Origin: Mesocentrotus franciscanus
Taxonomy: Eukaryota > Echinodermata > Echinoidea > Camarodonta > Strongylocentrotidae
NCBI GenBank assembly: GCA_037976565.1
Contig: CP137679.1
Span: 9,407,973 to 9,471,972, forward strand
Length of the DNA: 64,000 bases
Direction: 5' to 3'
Numbering within the stretch: position 1 is the stretch's first letter; each line of letters starts with the position of its first letter. Below, one piece after another: positions 34,640 to 46,895 of the stretch. The translations under genes and the position numbers were made by a program. A model generated the notes under the pieces. The model searched no databases. It was not told the origin of the DNA and saw only the letters and a program-made list of their open reading frames with translations.

Positions 34640-34839
34640 CTTTACAAGTAGTTCAACTAGTACGTTTGTGACATGACGTACTGCATCGTCCATAGATTGC
34701 ACAATATCTTTCGGAGTTAACACATCATACTGGAGATCGCAATCATTGATTTCCTCTTGTCCTTGACCTTGTTGTCGACTGCTAAAATCGTCATCGTCCT
34801 CTGTCTCATAATAATGGTCTCCAAAGTCACTTGATCCTG

Positions 34840-34870
<31 letters not shown>

Positions 34871-34963
34871 TCCAAGCTTATCCTCTTCTCCTATCATGAA
34901 TCCCTCATCCTCCTCCTCCAAGTTCTTCACGAACTTGCCCTGGCTGTTTTCAATTTCAGACAT
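34640..34963 (-). CDS. arih1: Ariadne-1 (ARIH1-like) E3 ubiquitin ligase, coding exon 1
   Basis: First coding exon of an RBR-type E3 ubiquitin ligase. ARIH1 works with UBCH7 and neddylated cullin-RING ligases to ubiquitinate substrates (family knowledge). The exon encodes 108 residues: an acidic stretch with nine consecutive Asp near residues 33-41 and a second Asp-rich patch near 55-59, then DLQYDVLTPKDIVQSMDDAV, which matches the ARIH1 segment YRYEVLTAEQILQHM at the start of the UBA-like domain. The start is the ATG at 34963 (context TTGGCCATGT); the upstream in-frame TTG is not a eukaryotic start. The exon ends in phase 0 at AAAG|GTAATT. The acidic N-terminus is typical of the family. ARIH2 fits less well, because its N-terminal and post-UBA motifs differ. 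The four exons found are all intact and in frame, so this is probably a functional gene. Confidence 0.86.
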
Positions 34964-35954
34964 GGCCAAACAGAGCCAAAGGCATAGGTCTAGGCAACGG
35001 AAGAAACAGGATGATCACGCTCTGAGCTCTGCTACTCACGTCACATTCACAATTTACAACTATGATTATGCATTATGAACTATATAGCTAGATGAAGCTG
35101 AAACCAACTAACATGTATATACATTGTGCAATATATATAATGTTGTTGTTGTTGGCGTTTAGATGGCGCTCTTCAATCTTGTCAGATTATCTGCGCCACG
35201 GCGTTCCTTCTTTAATGTTCATCTTTTCGAACTTTTGATCTCATGGCTCACTTTTACTCTGTTTTTTTTTTTTTTTTTTTGGGGGGGGGTCTGTCTTTCC
35301 AGACTCCTGTTTTCGAGTTCAGAGTTGGCTTACCTGTCTTAGCGAAGTGCTACTGTGCAAGAAAAGTGTATTTAAGTTTGCCTTCACCATTGAGTAGTGC
35401 ATTTTAATCATAGGGATGTCATCTCTGTGATTTTAATACTGATGATATTCAAACATTTCAATCATAATCATATACTCACAAAGGAAAACATACTACACGA
35501 ACATTTCAAATCTGTTTGTAGCTTTAATATATTCTAAGAGTACTCTAAAATCCGATAAATTCCCTAATAATTTTACTAAATCTAATGTATCACATTTCAA
35601 TCGTCTTTGCATTATCCTAATTCTTTCTCTTTCATATTTCTTGTATTGTAGTAAAAAATGTTTTATAGTTTCTGAAACCTTACAATAGATACATACGGTC
35701 CATCTTCATGTTGATTAATAATGTGCTGATAATAATTTAATTTGTATTTCCCTAGTCTCAACTGATGTATTATTATTATTACTTCCTCCTTTTTATTAAA
35801 ACCTTGAATATTTTCTGTTTTTGTGACATTTGGCTGAATTCGCCAAAAATGTCTTTAATAATTTAATGAGGACTCCCATTGAAATTGCCAGATCTCTTTA
35901 TAAACTGAAGACATGTGGTTTGTCAATTCTTCCTTTATGTATAACATTTTTAGT

Positions 35955-36248
35955 TCACTGTTTTCTTTCAGCGCTCCTTTTTTTGGCGAGATTGTCTGCA
36001 ATTTCGTTTCCTCGAACTGGCACCGCAATGGGAAGGTATCCAATTATCCATTCAAAGTTTATCTCTAAATCTGACATTTTTAGTATTTTAATTGTGTACA
36101 AAATATCAGCAACAAGGGTATTTTGAACTTTTTGGCTGCTTTCTAGAGCCTGAATTGCTGACAATGAATCCGTTAAGGAAACAACTGACATTCCTCTACA
36201 ATCTAGCCACTCCAAGGCCATAACTATCGCTACTAATTCTGCCCTCAT
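35955..36248 (-). pseudogene. I-type LINE: RNase H domain
   Basis: RAELVAIVMALEWL (E), VVSLTDSLSAIQAL (D) and VRGNEIADNLAKK (D) are the RNase H motifs. The usual WIPSHVGIxGN His region reads WIIGYLPIAVPVRGN, so the His is lost. Confidence 0.8.
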
Positions 36249-36888
36249 TATGTTTATTGATGATAACCTATAACTTTTTTGTTATGCCCAATTCTGGTAT
36301 ATAATAAGCAGATCCAGTGCTTTTGTCCTCTAGTTTAGATCCATCAGTGTATACCTTTCCATCTTGTATGTATTCTTTCTAACACACAGTTCTTCATATC
36401 TGGAATATAATTTTGTTTCTTATTAATAATTGTGTGAAAATACTAGGAAATATTGGGCGTTGAATAACACCAGAAAGGTTCGATTAACACTCTTTTACTC
36501 AGTTGCTCAACTTTAAAATCGGTATTGCATGCTCTTTTGATTAAAGGAGCTTGACCTGGTTTCCAGTCAAGTTGCTCAAAATACCAGCATGGTTCGATAA
36601 TTTGTACAGTTTGATGGTGGCTGTCTTTATTTGACAATAAGTGAAAACAAATACTTGTCAACAAATAGATTTCTTCTTAATTGCAATGGACGTTCACCAC
36701 ATTCCACTTGTAGTGCGTCGAGTGAGGTATATTATAGACAGCTCCTGTTATAATTTTCAATGATTGATATTTGAGTCTAATTCTTTCTTTAACGTACGGC
36801 TTGCTGAATCATATAATTCACAGCCGTAGTCCAATATTGATCTTATTAGTCCTTTGTATACTATATAGATAATTACACTTTTGTTGCC

Positions 36889-37930
36889 TCAATTTGTGGC
36901 CGCAATACATCGCAACAAATTTATTCTTTTAGAACATTTCTCTTTTATAATTTGAATGTGCCATTTCCACGTCAACCTGACATCAAACCAAATACCAAGG
37001 AATTTATATTCCGTATATTGTGGTATTAAGTTATCATTAATTGTTATTTTCACCTCTTTTTGAAGTCTGTTGGTAAAAACCATTGCAGCAGACTTTTGTG
37101 TTGAAATATTCATACTCCAAGTTTTACATTCCATGATGTTTAAGTCATTCAGCATAATATTGAATACAATTGGGCTGATAACACTGCCTTGAGGCGTTCT
37201 GTTTTGTAAAATATACTGGGAAGAGAACTTACCATCAATTTTAACCTTACAGTATCGATTGTGTAAAAATGTATTTATCCATGATCCATCGTAGTGCTTT
37301 TCCCTGAATATCAAACTGGTGACATGTATACTATCTTCCTTTTCTCCATAGAAGGTCATACGCCTTTTTGAGGTCAATGAAAACAAATATAGTATATTCT
37401 TTATTAGCTAATCCTTTCTGTACATCTGTTTCTAATCGAAGTAGTTGATCTATTTTAATTCTATTTTTTCTAAAACCACACTGTAATGGTGACATGATAT
37501 CGTTTCGTTCCATGAACCATACCAGTCTATTTTTAACCATTCTCTCCATAAGTTTAGAGAATGTGGGAGTCAACGAGATGGGTGGATATGACGAAAGATT
37601 GATCGGATTTCTGCCAGGTTTACCGTTTAAGTATAGAGATTTGAATGACATGATACCATTCTGCAGGGAAAATTGAGGAGTTCCAAATATCATTAAACAA
37701 CAGTATAATAATAATTTAAGTGCATTTTCTGGTAACTGTGTACCATTATAGCTCTAATGCCATCTCTACCAGCTGATGAATTTTTCATTTCATTTAATGC
37801 CACTGTTAACTCTGTTTGCGTGAATTCCTCATTAAGGGGATTTTCTAAAAAATAGCCGTCTTCAATCCAATTCTTAATTTCTTTTTCGAATGTACATCTT
37901 CTGTCTATCTCGTCTTTATCTATTTTTTGT
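36889..37930 (-). pseudogene. I-type LINE: reverse transcriptase lacking the ADD box
   Basis: MKNSSAGRDGIRA, SSYPPISLTPTFSKLMERMV, CGFRKNRIKIDQLLRLETDV, FVFIDLKKAYD, NRTPQGSVISPIVFNIMLND. The next residues, ECKTWSMNISTQKSAAMVFT, belong well after the catalytic (F/Y)ADD box, so that box is deleted. YKFLGIWFDVRLTWKWHI follows. Catalytically dead. Confidence 0.8.
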
Positions 37931-38879
37931 ATTCATTGATTTTATTTCTGAAAGCTCCAATTCTTTTTCGTACATAACATAGTTTATACAAACTGCAACA
38001 TAATTATAACAAAGCTTTTTTATCATTTGATAAACAAACATAAATACAACATAATTCATTGTTCACTATTTCACAATGTATAGGACGAAAATATATCACA
38101 ATCACATAATAGAAAGATATTCCCACACTACACAGTTATTTCAACCCAAAAGCTAGAACAAAACAATGTTTTTTTTCAGAAAAAGACTGAATACGTAAAC
38201 TTGCAAACAAAAAATTATATATAAACAAAATAATGAGTTTCATATTTCTCAAAAATATTATTATACAGAATTGAAATTTTGAGTTTTTTCTTTTATTAAA
38301 ACACGAACTGTTACTATCCCCAAACCCTTTCCCTTTCTTTCCCCTCTTTTTTGTCATCAGTAAGTAAATTTGAAAATATGTATTTTGTTAAATTACTTCT
38401 CTCTATCCCTTTAACCATATCACAGACTTTGCCAAGGTTTGTCAGTCTGTTTAGGGATTGACAATATTTTACCCAATAGGCTTTTTTTGTTCGTCTTTTT
38501 ACCATTTGGGCATAAGCTTTCTTTTTTAGATAAAAGTCAAAATCCTCCTTCTTAAAGTGTCTGCTTAATCTATTTCTATATTTATTTCGTTCGTTAATTG
38601 CTTTCTTGGTATTTATGTGTCCACCATGGGACCGGATTTTTAGTTTTTCGACCTGTTCCGGCTCTGTGGAAAGTTTTTTCTGCCACTTCATTAATATTAT
38701 TGCAAAATCAAATTGTATTTACCTTGTACGTTCAAATCCTTTGAAAAATTTGAGTTATCTACGTCAAGAAATTTTGATTTAATTCCTTCTTTATACACAT
38801 TCCAATTAACATTTTTAAATGACCATTGTTTTTCAACAGTGTCATAATCATAGTTTGTATCAACGTATTCGTTTTCTCG

Positions 38880-39135
38880 GAGTGAGCACTTTATTACCTT
38901 GTGATCGCTCCCGAAATTTCCTATAATACTGTCCAATATAATTTACTTGCAATTTCTTTGTATACGATTGTTAAGTCTAAACAAGGCCATACTCCTGAAT
39001 GAGGATCCATCCTTGTTGGTGTTCCTTCATTTAAAATCACTTAATCATGTTTATCTACGAAATTCTCAATCACTTTACCGTTACTGTCACGTTTAGTACT
39101 GCCCCATAAAGGGTTATGAGAGTTAAAATCTCCCG
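38880..39135 (-). pseudogene. I-type LINE: APE endonuclease C-terminal part
   Basis: GDFNSHNPLWGSTKRDSNGK, then LNEGTPTRMDPHSGVWPCLD and IIGNFGSDHKVIKCSL. GDFNxHxxxWGS and SDHxxI are the catalytic signatures. One stop and one frame change separate the pieces. The N-terminal part is absent. Confidence 0.75.
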
Positions 39136-40354
39136 TAATAATAATAATGATTCCAAAATGCCAGACTGAATGGAATTCTTCACAGAGTTTTGTGTATACG
39201 AACTTGTGTATTTTCCCCGTGAAACTCTTGAGGCCTATTTGTCTTCAGTGTTTCCTTCTTTTCCTGGTGGTATTTTTTGTTGCTTGGGCGTAAGTCTAAT
39301 TATTTTGGAGACTCACATTCTGTAACTCTTTATGCACACTGCTGTCAAAGAGAAATTATGGCAGCTCGTTGACTAATATTATTATGTGGGTAGGCTATTC
39401 ACATTCGCATGATGATAATGATGCATTATCAGAACCAGAACATTTGGAAAGGAAAAGGGGCCAGATAATGTCCCAAATATCTTACAAGTAAATTCTTAAA
39501 GAAATAATGGATAGACATCGTTATCTGTTATCTGTGATGGATCATCACAGAATTATTATCAAATTTAGGAGCCCACACTTCCATTCATGATGTCATATTG
39601 CTCATAAGAATCAACAAAAACCAGACTTCAACAACAAAGTCGATGTGGAGTGTTTAGCATGGATAAATAAAGTTATATCTCCCATGAATGTGTAATGAAC
39701 TTACTTTGTATGAATGACTTTGTAAAGAAATTAGATGTTGTGCATAATATATGAATAAATGTAGAAATATATATAACTAAAAACAAGCATCAATCTATCT
39801 GGTTGTTATTTGTGGTTTTTCAGACATTTTGGACTAAAAGATTAGATTGTATGCAAATTGTGTGCGCTTATGCATGCAAGCTGTGTGAATGTTTTTATGT
39901 GCTTATTTGTTTGGTTTTTCAGAATAATTTATTCCAATCTGGACAAAAAAAGCATATTATGGACTGCCAATTTCACATATTTTCTTTATTTTTCCAATAT
40001 AATTGATGCCTTATGTTTATCAAAAAGCTGAAGATAACTTGCAAAAAATGTGTAATTGTTAATATCAGGTGGAAAGAAAGGTTTACAAAAATAATGAATC
40101 AAGCTTCTTTTCATTAACACATGTCAACACTCTCTGCAAACTCTAACTTAGTCACTGTTTTCAGAGCATTAAATTGAACTGCATTACACAACTGATTCCA
40201 ATTAAATAAAACCAATGAATATTCATTGGTATCCTTTATTTGTCCATCAATATATGTTACATGTACATGTATACTGTATCAAAATTCAAATACATATATA
40301 TTGATTAATTCAATGAATTAATCAACTAAATACATATCAATGAGATTTTAAAAA

Positions 40355-41425
40355 CGTGTAAGTTTATACATGACACTTGTTATCTGAATCGTATAAGTTT
40401 ATACATGACACTTGTTCTCTAAAGCGTATAAGTTTATACATGACACTTGTTCTCTGAATCGTATAAATTTATACATGACACTTGTTCTCTAAAGCGTATA
40501 AGTTTATACATGACACTTGTTCTCTAAAGCGTATAAATTTATACATGACACTTGTTCTCTAAAGCGTATAAATTTATACATGACACTTGTTCTCTGAATC
40601 GTATAAATTTATACATGACACTTGTTCTCTAAAGCGTATAAATTTATTCATGACACTTGTTCTCTGAATCGTATAAATTTATACTTGACACTTGTTCTCT
40701 AAAGCGTATAAGTTTATACATGGCACTTCTTCTCGAAAGTGTATAAGTTTATACCAGACACTTGTTCTCTGAATCGTATAAGTTTATACATGACACTTGT
40801 TCTCTGAATCGTATAAATTTATACATGACACTTGTTCTCTAAAGCGTATAAATTTATACATGACACTTGTTCTCTGAATCGTATAAATTTATACATGACA
40901 CTTGTTCTCTAAAGCGTATAAGTTTATACATAACACTTGTTCTCTGAATCGTATAAATTTATACATGACACTTGTTCTCTGAATCGTATAAATTTATACA
41001 TGACACTTGTTCTCTAAAGCGTATAAGTTTATACATAACACTTGTTCTCTGAATCGTATAAATTTATACATGTCACTTGTTCTCTAAAGCGTATAAATTT
41101 ATACATGACACTTGTTCTCTGAATCGTATAGATTTATACGAGACACTTGTTCTCTAAAGCGTATAAGTTTATTCATGACACTTATTCTCTGAATCGTATA
41201 AATTTATACATGACACTTGTTATCTGAATCGTATAAGTTTATACATGACACTTGTTCTCTAAAGCGTATAAGTTTATACAAGGCACTTCTTCTCTAAAGC
41301 GTATAAGTTTATACATGACACTTGTTCTCTAAAGCGTATAAGTTTATACATGGCACTTCTTCTCTAAATTGTATAAGTTTATACATGACACTTGTTCTCT
41401 GAATCGTATAAGTTTTTACCAGACA
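40355..41425. repeat. 35-bp minisatellite with a palindrome in each unit, about 30 copies
   Basis: Unit GTATAAATTTATACATGACA followed by CTTGTTCTCT and either GAATC or AAAGC. GTATAAATTTATAC is a perfect 14-bp palindrome; a variant unit has AAGTTTAT and breaks it. The GAATC and AAAGC forms alternate over parts of the array, giving a partial 70-bp higher-order period. It abuts the 160-bp array without a gap. Confidence 0.92.
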
Positions 41426-41426
41426 G

Positions 41427-42090
41427 GAGATGTACCACTGGTATGAATTTGGCGATCCTACTTCAAAGCTGTGGAAAGTTATTGTGTGTATACAGCTTTG
41501 TATGTTAAGTTCAATGACCTTTTAACCTTTGAACTTTGTTGAACACGAGTGACCCATATTCGAACTTGACCCGAGTCTACAAGAGATGTACCACTGGTGT
41601 GAATTTGGCAATCCTTGATCAAAACTATGGAAAGTTATTGTGTGTACTATGCTTTTAATAAAAGTTCATAGACTTTTTGACAGTGCCGTAAAAACTGGAA
41701 AACAACAACAACAACTTTTGACCTTTCACCTTTGTCGGATATCGCCCATATTCAAACTTGATCTGAGTCTTCAAGAGATGTACCACTGGTATGAATTTCA
41801 CGATTCTACTTCAAAGCTGTGGAGAGTTATTGTGTGTACAGCATAAGTACAGCTTTGTATATTAAGTTCATTGACCTTTTGACCTTTGAACTTTGTCGAC
41901 CATGACCCATATTCGAACTTGACCTGAGTCTTCAAGAAATGTACCACTGGTAAGAATTTGGTGATCCTAGCTCGAAGATATAGAAAGTTATTGGGTGTAC
42001 AACATAATTGTTGACGCCGACACCGCCGGTGTAAAAGTGACGCCTATGCCTGGCTCCTGCTACGCGGCGAGACAAAAAGGACATGAAACC
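41427..42090. repeat. About 160-bp tandem array with GC-rich tail (Helitron-like)
   Basis: GAGATGTACCACTGGTATGA starts units near 41427, 41583, 41775 and 41936. Each has GTGGAAAGTTATTGTGTGTA and TTGACCTTTGAACTTTG. The tail GACGCCGACACCGCCGGTGT ... GCGGCGAGACAAAAAGG (42014-42079) resembles the conserved 3' end of another Helitron-like family of marine invertebrates. Confidence 0.7.
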
Positions 42091-42401
42091 ATTTTAACGG
42101 ATATCAACCGATGCCAAAAACGACATCCGTTCCTCAAGTGTGACAGCCGCATGACGGATTAAACAAAAGTACCATCCGTTACTTGTACATTTTCTGATCC
42201 GCCATGTCTGGCAGCGGAATAAGCTTGTAAGTTTTCAATTCAAAATATTACAGTAATATTAAAAAGATAAAATTACATCTGTTTAAATCATATAGATTGT
42301 AAATCTCATGCAACTAAGATTTGTACTAAGGACCCTCTGGTGAAATTAAAAGCTCCTCCACTTGTGCTTCACAGCCCCACCCCAAAAAATATTACTCCAA
42401 T

Positions 42402-42407
42402 TTTATT
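42402..42407 (-). promoter_or_regulatory. Candidate polyadenylation signal AATAAA of the DUF7869-like gene
   Basis: AATAAA on the minus strand, 122 bases past the stop codon at 42529. The distance is normal for a short 3' UTR. In AT-rich DNA the hexamer is common by chance. Confidence 0.4.
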
Positions 42408-42528
42408 GAAACCAATAGGCCTACTATTTTGCTCAATTATTTGATAGCTAAGGCAATTACAATGGCCCAATTAAGCTAGGATCTACAAAGCTACTGAAAA
42501 TAGCTACTGTGCTTCTCTCTCAAACCAT

Positions 42529-42836
42529 TCACTGTTTGAAGAGGAAGTTTTCTCCAGCAGTCAGTGAGAAAGGAGGGAGAATCACAGAACTAGAATCAAT
42601 AGTCTCAACCCAAAGCTGTTTCCTGCCCTTTTGTCCTTTGACTGGTACCTTTACCTCCTTCCACTTAGAAGTCAAGGTTCCTGTGTACCACTCGATCTGT
42701 AGGGACTTGTCTTCATGTACACTGCGAATGCAGCCAACTTGAGGCCAGTGTGTCGAGTACTCTGGGAGATATGTTGCCACCATGTCTCTCTCCTAACTTC
42801 TGTCCTCTGTTCCTTTACTTTGGGTCCTATGTGAAC
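42529..42836 (-). CDS. DUF7869-like protein, C-terminal exon with stop
   Basis: Acceptor TTGTTAG|GTTCAC. It reads VHIGPKVKEQRTEVRRE and then, one base out of frame after a GAGAGAGA run (42784-42793), MVATYLPEYSTHWPQVGCIR, followed by SLQIEWYTGTLTSKWKEVKV and an ending LFKQ-stop at 42529. The IxWYxGxxTxxWKE pattern is the usual C-terminal small beta domain of these proteins. With the single missing base added, the exon is a whole number of codons. An AATAAA lies 122 bases downstream. Confidence 0.74.
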
Positions 42837-43767
42837 CTAACAAAAAGAAAAAGAAAGTAAAATAAATAAAATAAGAAAGTGAATTGAAAGCGAATAGTGT
42901 AGTGCCACTACATACATTATCAGTGATTCAAGACAATTCCTTATGTACACTTTATTTACAACATATAAACATATTATTATAGTAATTCTTTCTGAAACCT
43001 AATAAATAATTTTCTTTTATAAAATCAGAAAATATTGTTGAAACTTCTACTATTTTTGTATTTTTGATTTTCAATTAACCCTAAAAGGGCTGTCGTTCAC
43101 CGGGATATGTTTAAGGATATTTTTTTTTGTGCCGGAGCTTTCATGACTTTATAGCATAGAGTCTTGCGCATCTTTTGATGCCAAATATAAAAAGTTTTGA
43201 CCATCGGGTAACGTGCAAATTGACGATTTTCCCATTGTCTGTGTATTGTAGCAATTCAATGCAGAAATGCAGATGTGCGATACCTACGATTACGTAAATG
43301 CAGATAACTACAATTTTTGAGGTGCTCACATTGATGTTTAAGAAAAAAAAAAACAAGAAACAACAAAAACAACAAAAATTTGGGAAGACTTTTGCAACTA
43401 ATGCACAAGCGTATAGCAATCACTAGTACCCAAAGCTAATCTTTACCTGACATGACCTGACCCCAAAATACTCGGCATGACTTGTAATTACTGTAATGAC
43501 TGGAATTATGCAAGGGCTTACATGTATATATATTAGGGGCTAGATCTTGTGTGAAGACTATACAGAGTGTAAATTCTGTTAGGGAATAATGTTGCACTCA
43601 AGATGCAATTAAGCTGAGTGTGTTAGTCATGCAGCATTGTAGATGATTTACATTTTTTTTTTTAGAAAGCAACTCAAGTTGTAAATAACGATTAAAATAC
43701 ATTTAATACTAAATATGGTTCACAATATCTTTGTCTTAATTAAGGGACATATTAATGAAACATGTAC

Positions 43768-43883
43768 CTGTCTGAATGTTTCATCCTCTGTGTTGCAAGC
43801 ATGCTCCTCAAGCTGTGGTCTGTCAGTTGGTTGTTTGGCCATTATCAGTAGATCGCATATAGGCCATCTCACTGTTGAATCTT
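43768..43883 (-). CDS. DUF7869-like protein, penultimate exon
   Basis: A short exon that no ORF search by length would pick out. The acceptor is TTTTAACAG|AAGATT and the donor AGACAG|GTACATG. With the one base carried from the previous exon it reads EDSTVRWPICDLLIMAKQPT then DRPQLEEHACNTEDETFRQ and leaves in phase 0. Strand, phase and position between the HEDID exon and the C-terminal exon support it. Confidence 0.66.
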
Positions 43884-44091
43884 CTGTTAAAACACACAAA
43901 GGAAATGTATTATAGCCCTGATGTAAGAAACAGTGTGCTAAAATATCAAAGTTTATGATCAGCCAGCTAGATAGGTTGTTATTACCTTCATCCAGTTATA
44001 TAAACATATAGTGGCAAATTCTTGGAATAATAATCGTTTTATCTAATGATACTATGACCTAATCTCTTGAAAGGTCATATATATATTTTAA

Positions 44092-44817
44092 AACCCTATA
44101 TAGCCGGGCTATGCAGTGTCAAGGGGTGCTAATTTAGCCCAGATCTCGCCCCTCAACTGCCTGATCGTGATGAAATCGTCACCTGCAACATAATCTCCAA
44201 AATCGTATATTAATCTCTCTGAAAAATATTTTGTTTAATCGATTATGCTAATTATGCTAATTTAAGCATGAAATTAGACCTTTTTTGCTCTAAATCACTC
44301 AAAACAGCTCGAAATGTGCTGTTCTTTTGATCTAGACACTCTATGTATTATTCTTAACAAGCGTACTTTAAAAAAATCCAGTATCAAAATTAAGTTATGT
44401 ATTTCATTGTTTTTTAATTTCTCTGTTTTTCGACCTTTTCATTTTTATTGTTTTTCAATGAAATTTGTTGGCAACACTTATGCGATCATAACTAGCATAA
44501 ACGAAATAGATTTCAATCTGTGAAAGCAGATATAATAATACATTTAAAAATATTAGCTAATACACAATTTGTATTGAAATTCTACAAGAAACCACGTTTT
44601 TGAGCTATTTTGGGTCCGATGTGCAAGTACATGTACAAAATTATGTGTAGCATAGGAACTGCATGCCCGGCGTTGTTGCGCGAGATGTGAAGGAAAAAGT
44701 CATGAAATTTCAGCGCAGAATGTCTTCGCTTTAAATAGTTATTGTGAAAAATGTTTTAAGGGGCCAAATTAGTCCCCTTCCCCCCCACCCCCACCCCTCA
44801 TCCAGGCTATAGGGTTA
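44092..44817. mobile_element. Candidate MITE with imperfect inverted ends
   Basis: AACCCTATATAGCC and GCTAATTTAGCCC at the left correspond to GGCTATAGGGTT and GGCCAAATTAGTCCC at the right, inverted. Located in the intron of the DUF7869-like gene between exons 45281 and 43883. Non-coding. Confidence 0.45.
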
Positions 44818-45280
44818 AATCTCGAAAAATAGCAATACCATAATATCTATCTCTAAAAAAAAATTTTAAAGAATGAGTGGAGAAAAACTCAAAAATATCC
44901 TCTCAGGTTTATCTATGCTGCTGACTCAGCTGCTCCCTTGTGAGGCAATCAAATATCATAAATTAGGCGTAATTTGCTGGCTCTCTGTAAAACAGCCATT
45001 CCTCTTTTTCTATAGACCACCATCCATTTGATTTGTAGTCAATGGTTATATGCATTAGATAAACCAATATTTTTGTGTCCCACTAGCCTAGTTCGCTATT
45101 AAGATTTTTGTGAATTGTGCCATGAAGGGTGTAACAGTCAAGACTTCAATACAAATTGTCAAAGTTTTGGGCCATAAAGCTTGAAGATGCTACATTGTAT
45201 TTTCAATGTTTCATAGGTGATGGAAAAAAATACCATAACACCATCAATTTTGGAAGTTTAAAAAATGACAGAAATGATAC

Positions 45281-45785
45281 CTTCATTCTCCTCCTCTTCC
45301 AAGGTGAGTAGCTCATAGAGGGACCTCCATGCCTCAATGTCTACTTCTTCCAAGTATGGCTGGAGCTTGTCTGGTAGATGTATGATATTGATGTCCGCAA
45401 ATGACTTCTCTACCAATGTTGGTTGTCCGTCTGGATGTGATGACAGGATGTGGTTGATGCCAGTGGTGTCTCTCAATGTGGTGTAGTTGACCAGTCTTTT
45501 GTTTGTAGGGTGGCTTTTCCTTGGTGCAGTGCGAATTTGAATATGTGTGGTTTACTGTGATAGCACATGCTGTGTTGATGGGGAAGAAGCCATTTGCGAA
45601 CATCAAAGAGGTGTAAGATGCGCTCCGCTGTTGTAGGGCAGTGAGCTTTGTGGAAGCGGCGGGAATAGCTTGCAGAAGTTTTGGAAAAGATGGGGTGCTC
45701 CTTTTCTTCAAGTGAGTTGCAATCCTTGAAAAGAACTGGTCGATGTCCTCATGTGTGTGACCGACCATCAAAAGCCAACTTTGAT
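45281..45785 (-). CDS. DUF7869-like protein, GHTHEDIDQFF exon (two compensating frameshifts)
   Basis: Acceptor ATTTAG|ATCAAAG and donor GAAG|GTATCA. It opens with IKVGF, then, one base out of frame, LMVGHTHEDIDQFFSRIATH. The HEDID motif is the hallmark of this family and could supply the third acidic residue. The text continues to FANGFFPINTACAITVNHT, then changes frame again to RTAPRKSHPTNKRLVNYTT and VEKSFADINIIHLPDKLQPY, ending in an acidic EEEENE. The breaks are at the AAAA run 45770-45773 (one base lost) and at 45541-45550 near TGTGTGG (one base gained). They cancel, so the exon still leaves in phase 1 as needed. Confidence 0.76.
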
Positions 45786-46895
45786 CTAAATGCAAACAAT
45801 AAGCGTTATAAGGTGAACAACAGTATGGAATAAATTGAATTTTAGGGACATTCCTCAATGATACAACCCAATAAGCATGAGGATAATTTATTCAATTGAA
45901 ATTTTCTTCATTTATCAGAACATTTATCTAACAAAAAACATATTTATCAAAGCTTGTTTTTGTTTACGCTTTACAAATCATATGTACACTGATGACAAAG
46001 ATGACAACTTTATATTGCCCATGGTTTCTAATGTGCACTACCTCTTTCCCGTTCATAGGGTTCAATCTTTCCGAGAATAATAGGCTACGACCAACAACAA
46101 AAAACCCAAAACACTATTTACCATTGGTATACATGTATCTGTGTAAAGTAAATAATTCTAAGTCACAATATCTTTTTTTAACCCTATGATGCCTACACAT
46201 ATCAGACATTTTGGGCAGTAAATGTATTTGATAGATTAAAACAGAGGATCAACTGAAGATATGCAACAATACAATAGTGCAAAATCCCCATCATAAAAAG
46301 TGAGTCAGAAATAATGATTCACCTTGGAAATTTGCCATGGTGAAAATAATTTGTAATCATGAATATTTTCTCTTTTTTTTCACACTCTTTCTGCATCGTT
46401 GTTCTCTCCTGCTCACACTACAACCGAGAGAGTGGGTTTGACCCACTTTCAAGCGCTGTTTCATGAATAGATGCCCAACAGCAATGGTACTGCATGCAGC
46501 GGGAAAGTGTACTCTACCAGTACATGTCAAACATTTTTATATTTACATATCCCTTCACAAAATATCATGTACTTTTAAACCCAAGGTTTTGGTGCAATTG
46601 GGTTTTTACCAAGTTACTTTAATTTACTGTCAACTGTGAATAGTTTTCTGACAAAAGTGAATATTTATAATGTTTATTCTCAAACAATGGGCAATTTCGA
46701 GGTATATCATTATTTCTGACTCGTCCTTTACATGATTCTGAAAAGAACCTCCAAGACAAAGGCATTCTCTTATCCATCAATACAAGTTCAAATAAACAAA
46801 ATTTCCTTTTCATTTTGCGATTAAATAAAGCATCATTACAGACTGAATACTTATATTGACAATTAATTACTAAAAGAACATGTATTAAACATTAC

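Larger units (their letters stand above)
35140..39300 (-). mobile_element. I-type LINE (endonuclease, RT, RNase H), degenerate
   Basis: Minus-strand order: APE endonuclease (39135-38880), linker, RT (about 37930-36889), RNase H (36248-35955), 3' UTR and a GTT/AAC-type tail near 35140-35155. The trailing RNase H places it with the I/Nimb/Ingi group. An approximately 370-bp stretch at 37940-38310 does not fit and looks like a later insertion. Lies just upstream of arih1 exon 1. Confidence 0.78.

Noticed and set aside
40355..41425. CRISPR-like regular array
   Set aside because: Units are contiguous 35-bp repeats with no unique spacers, in an animal genome; it is a minisatellite.
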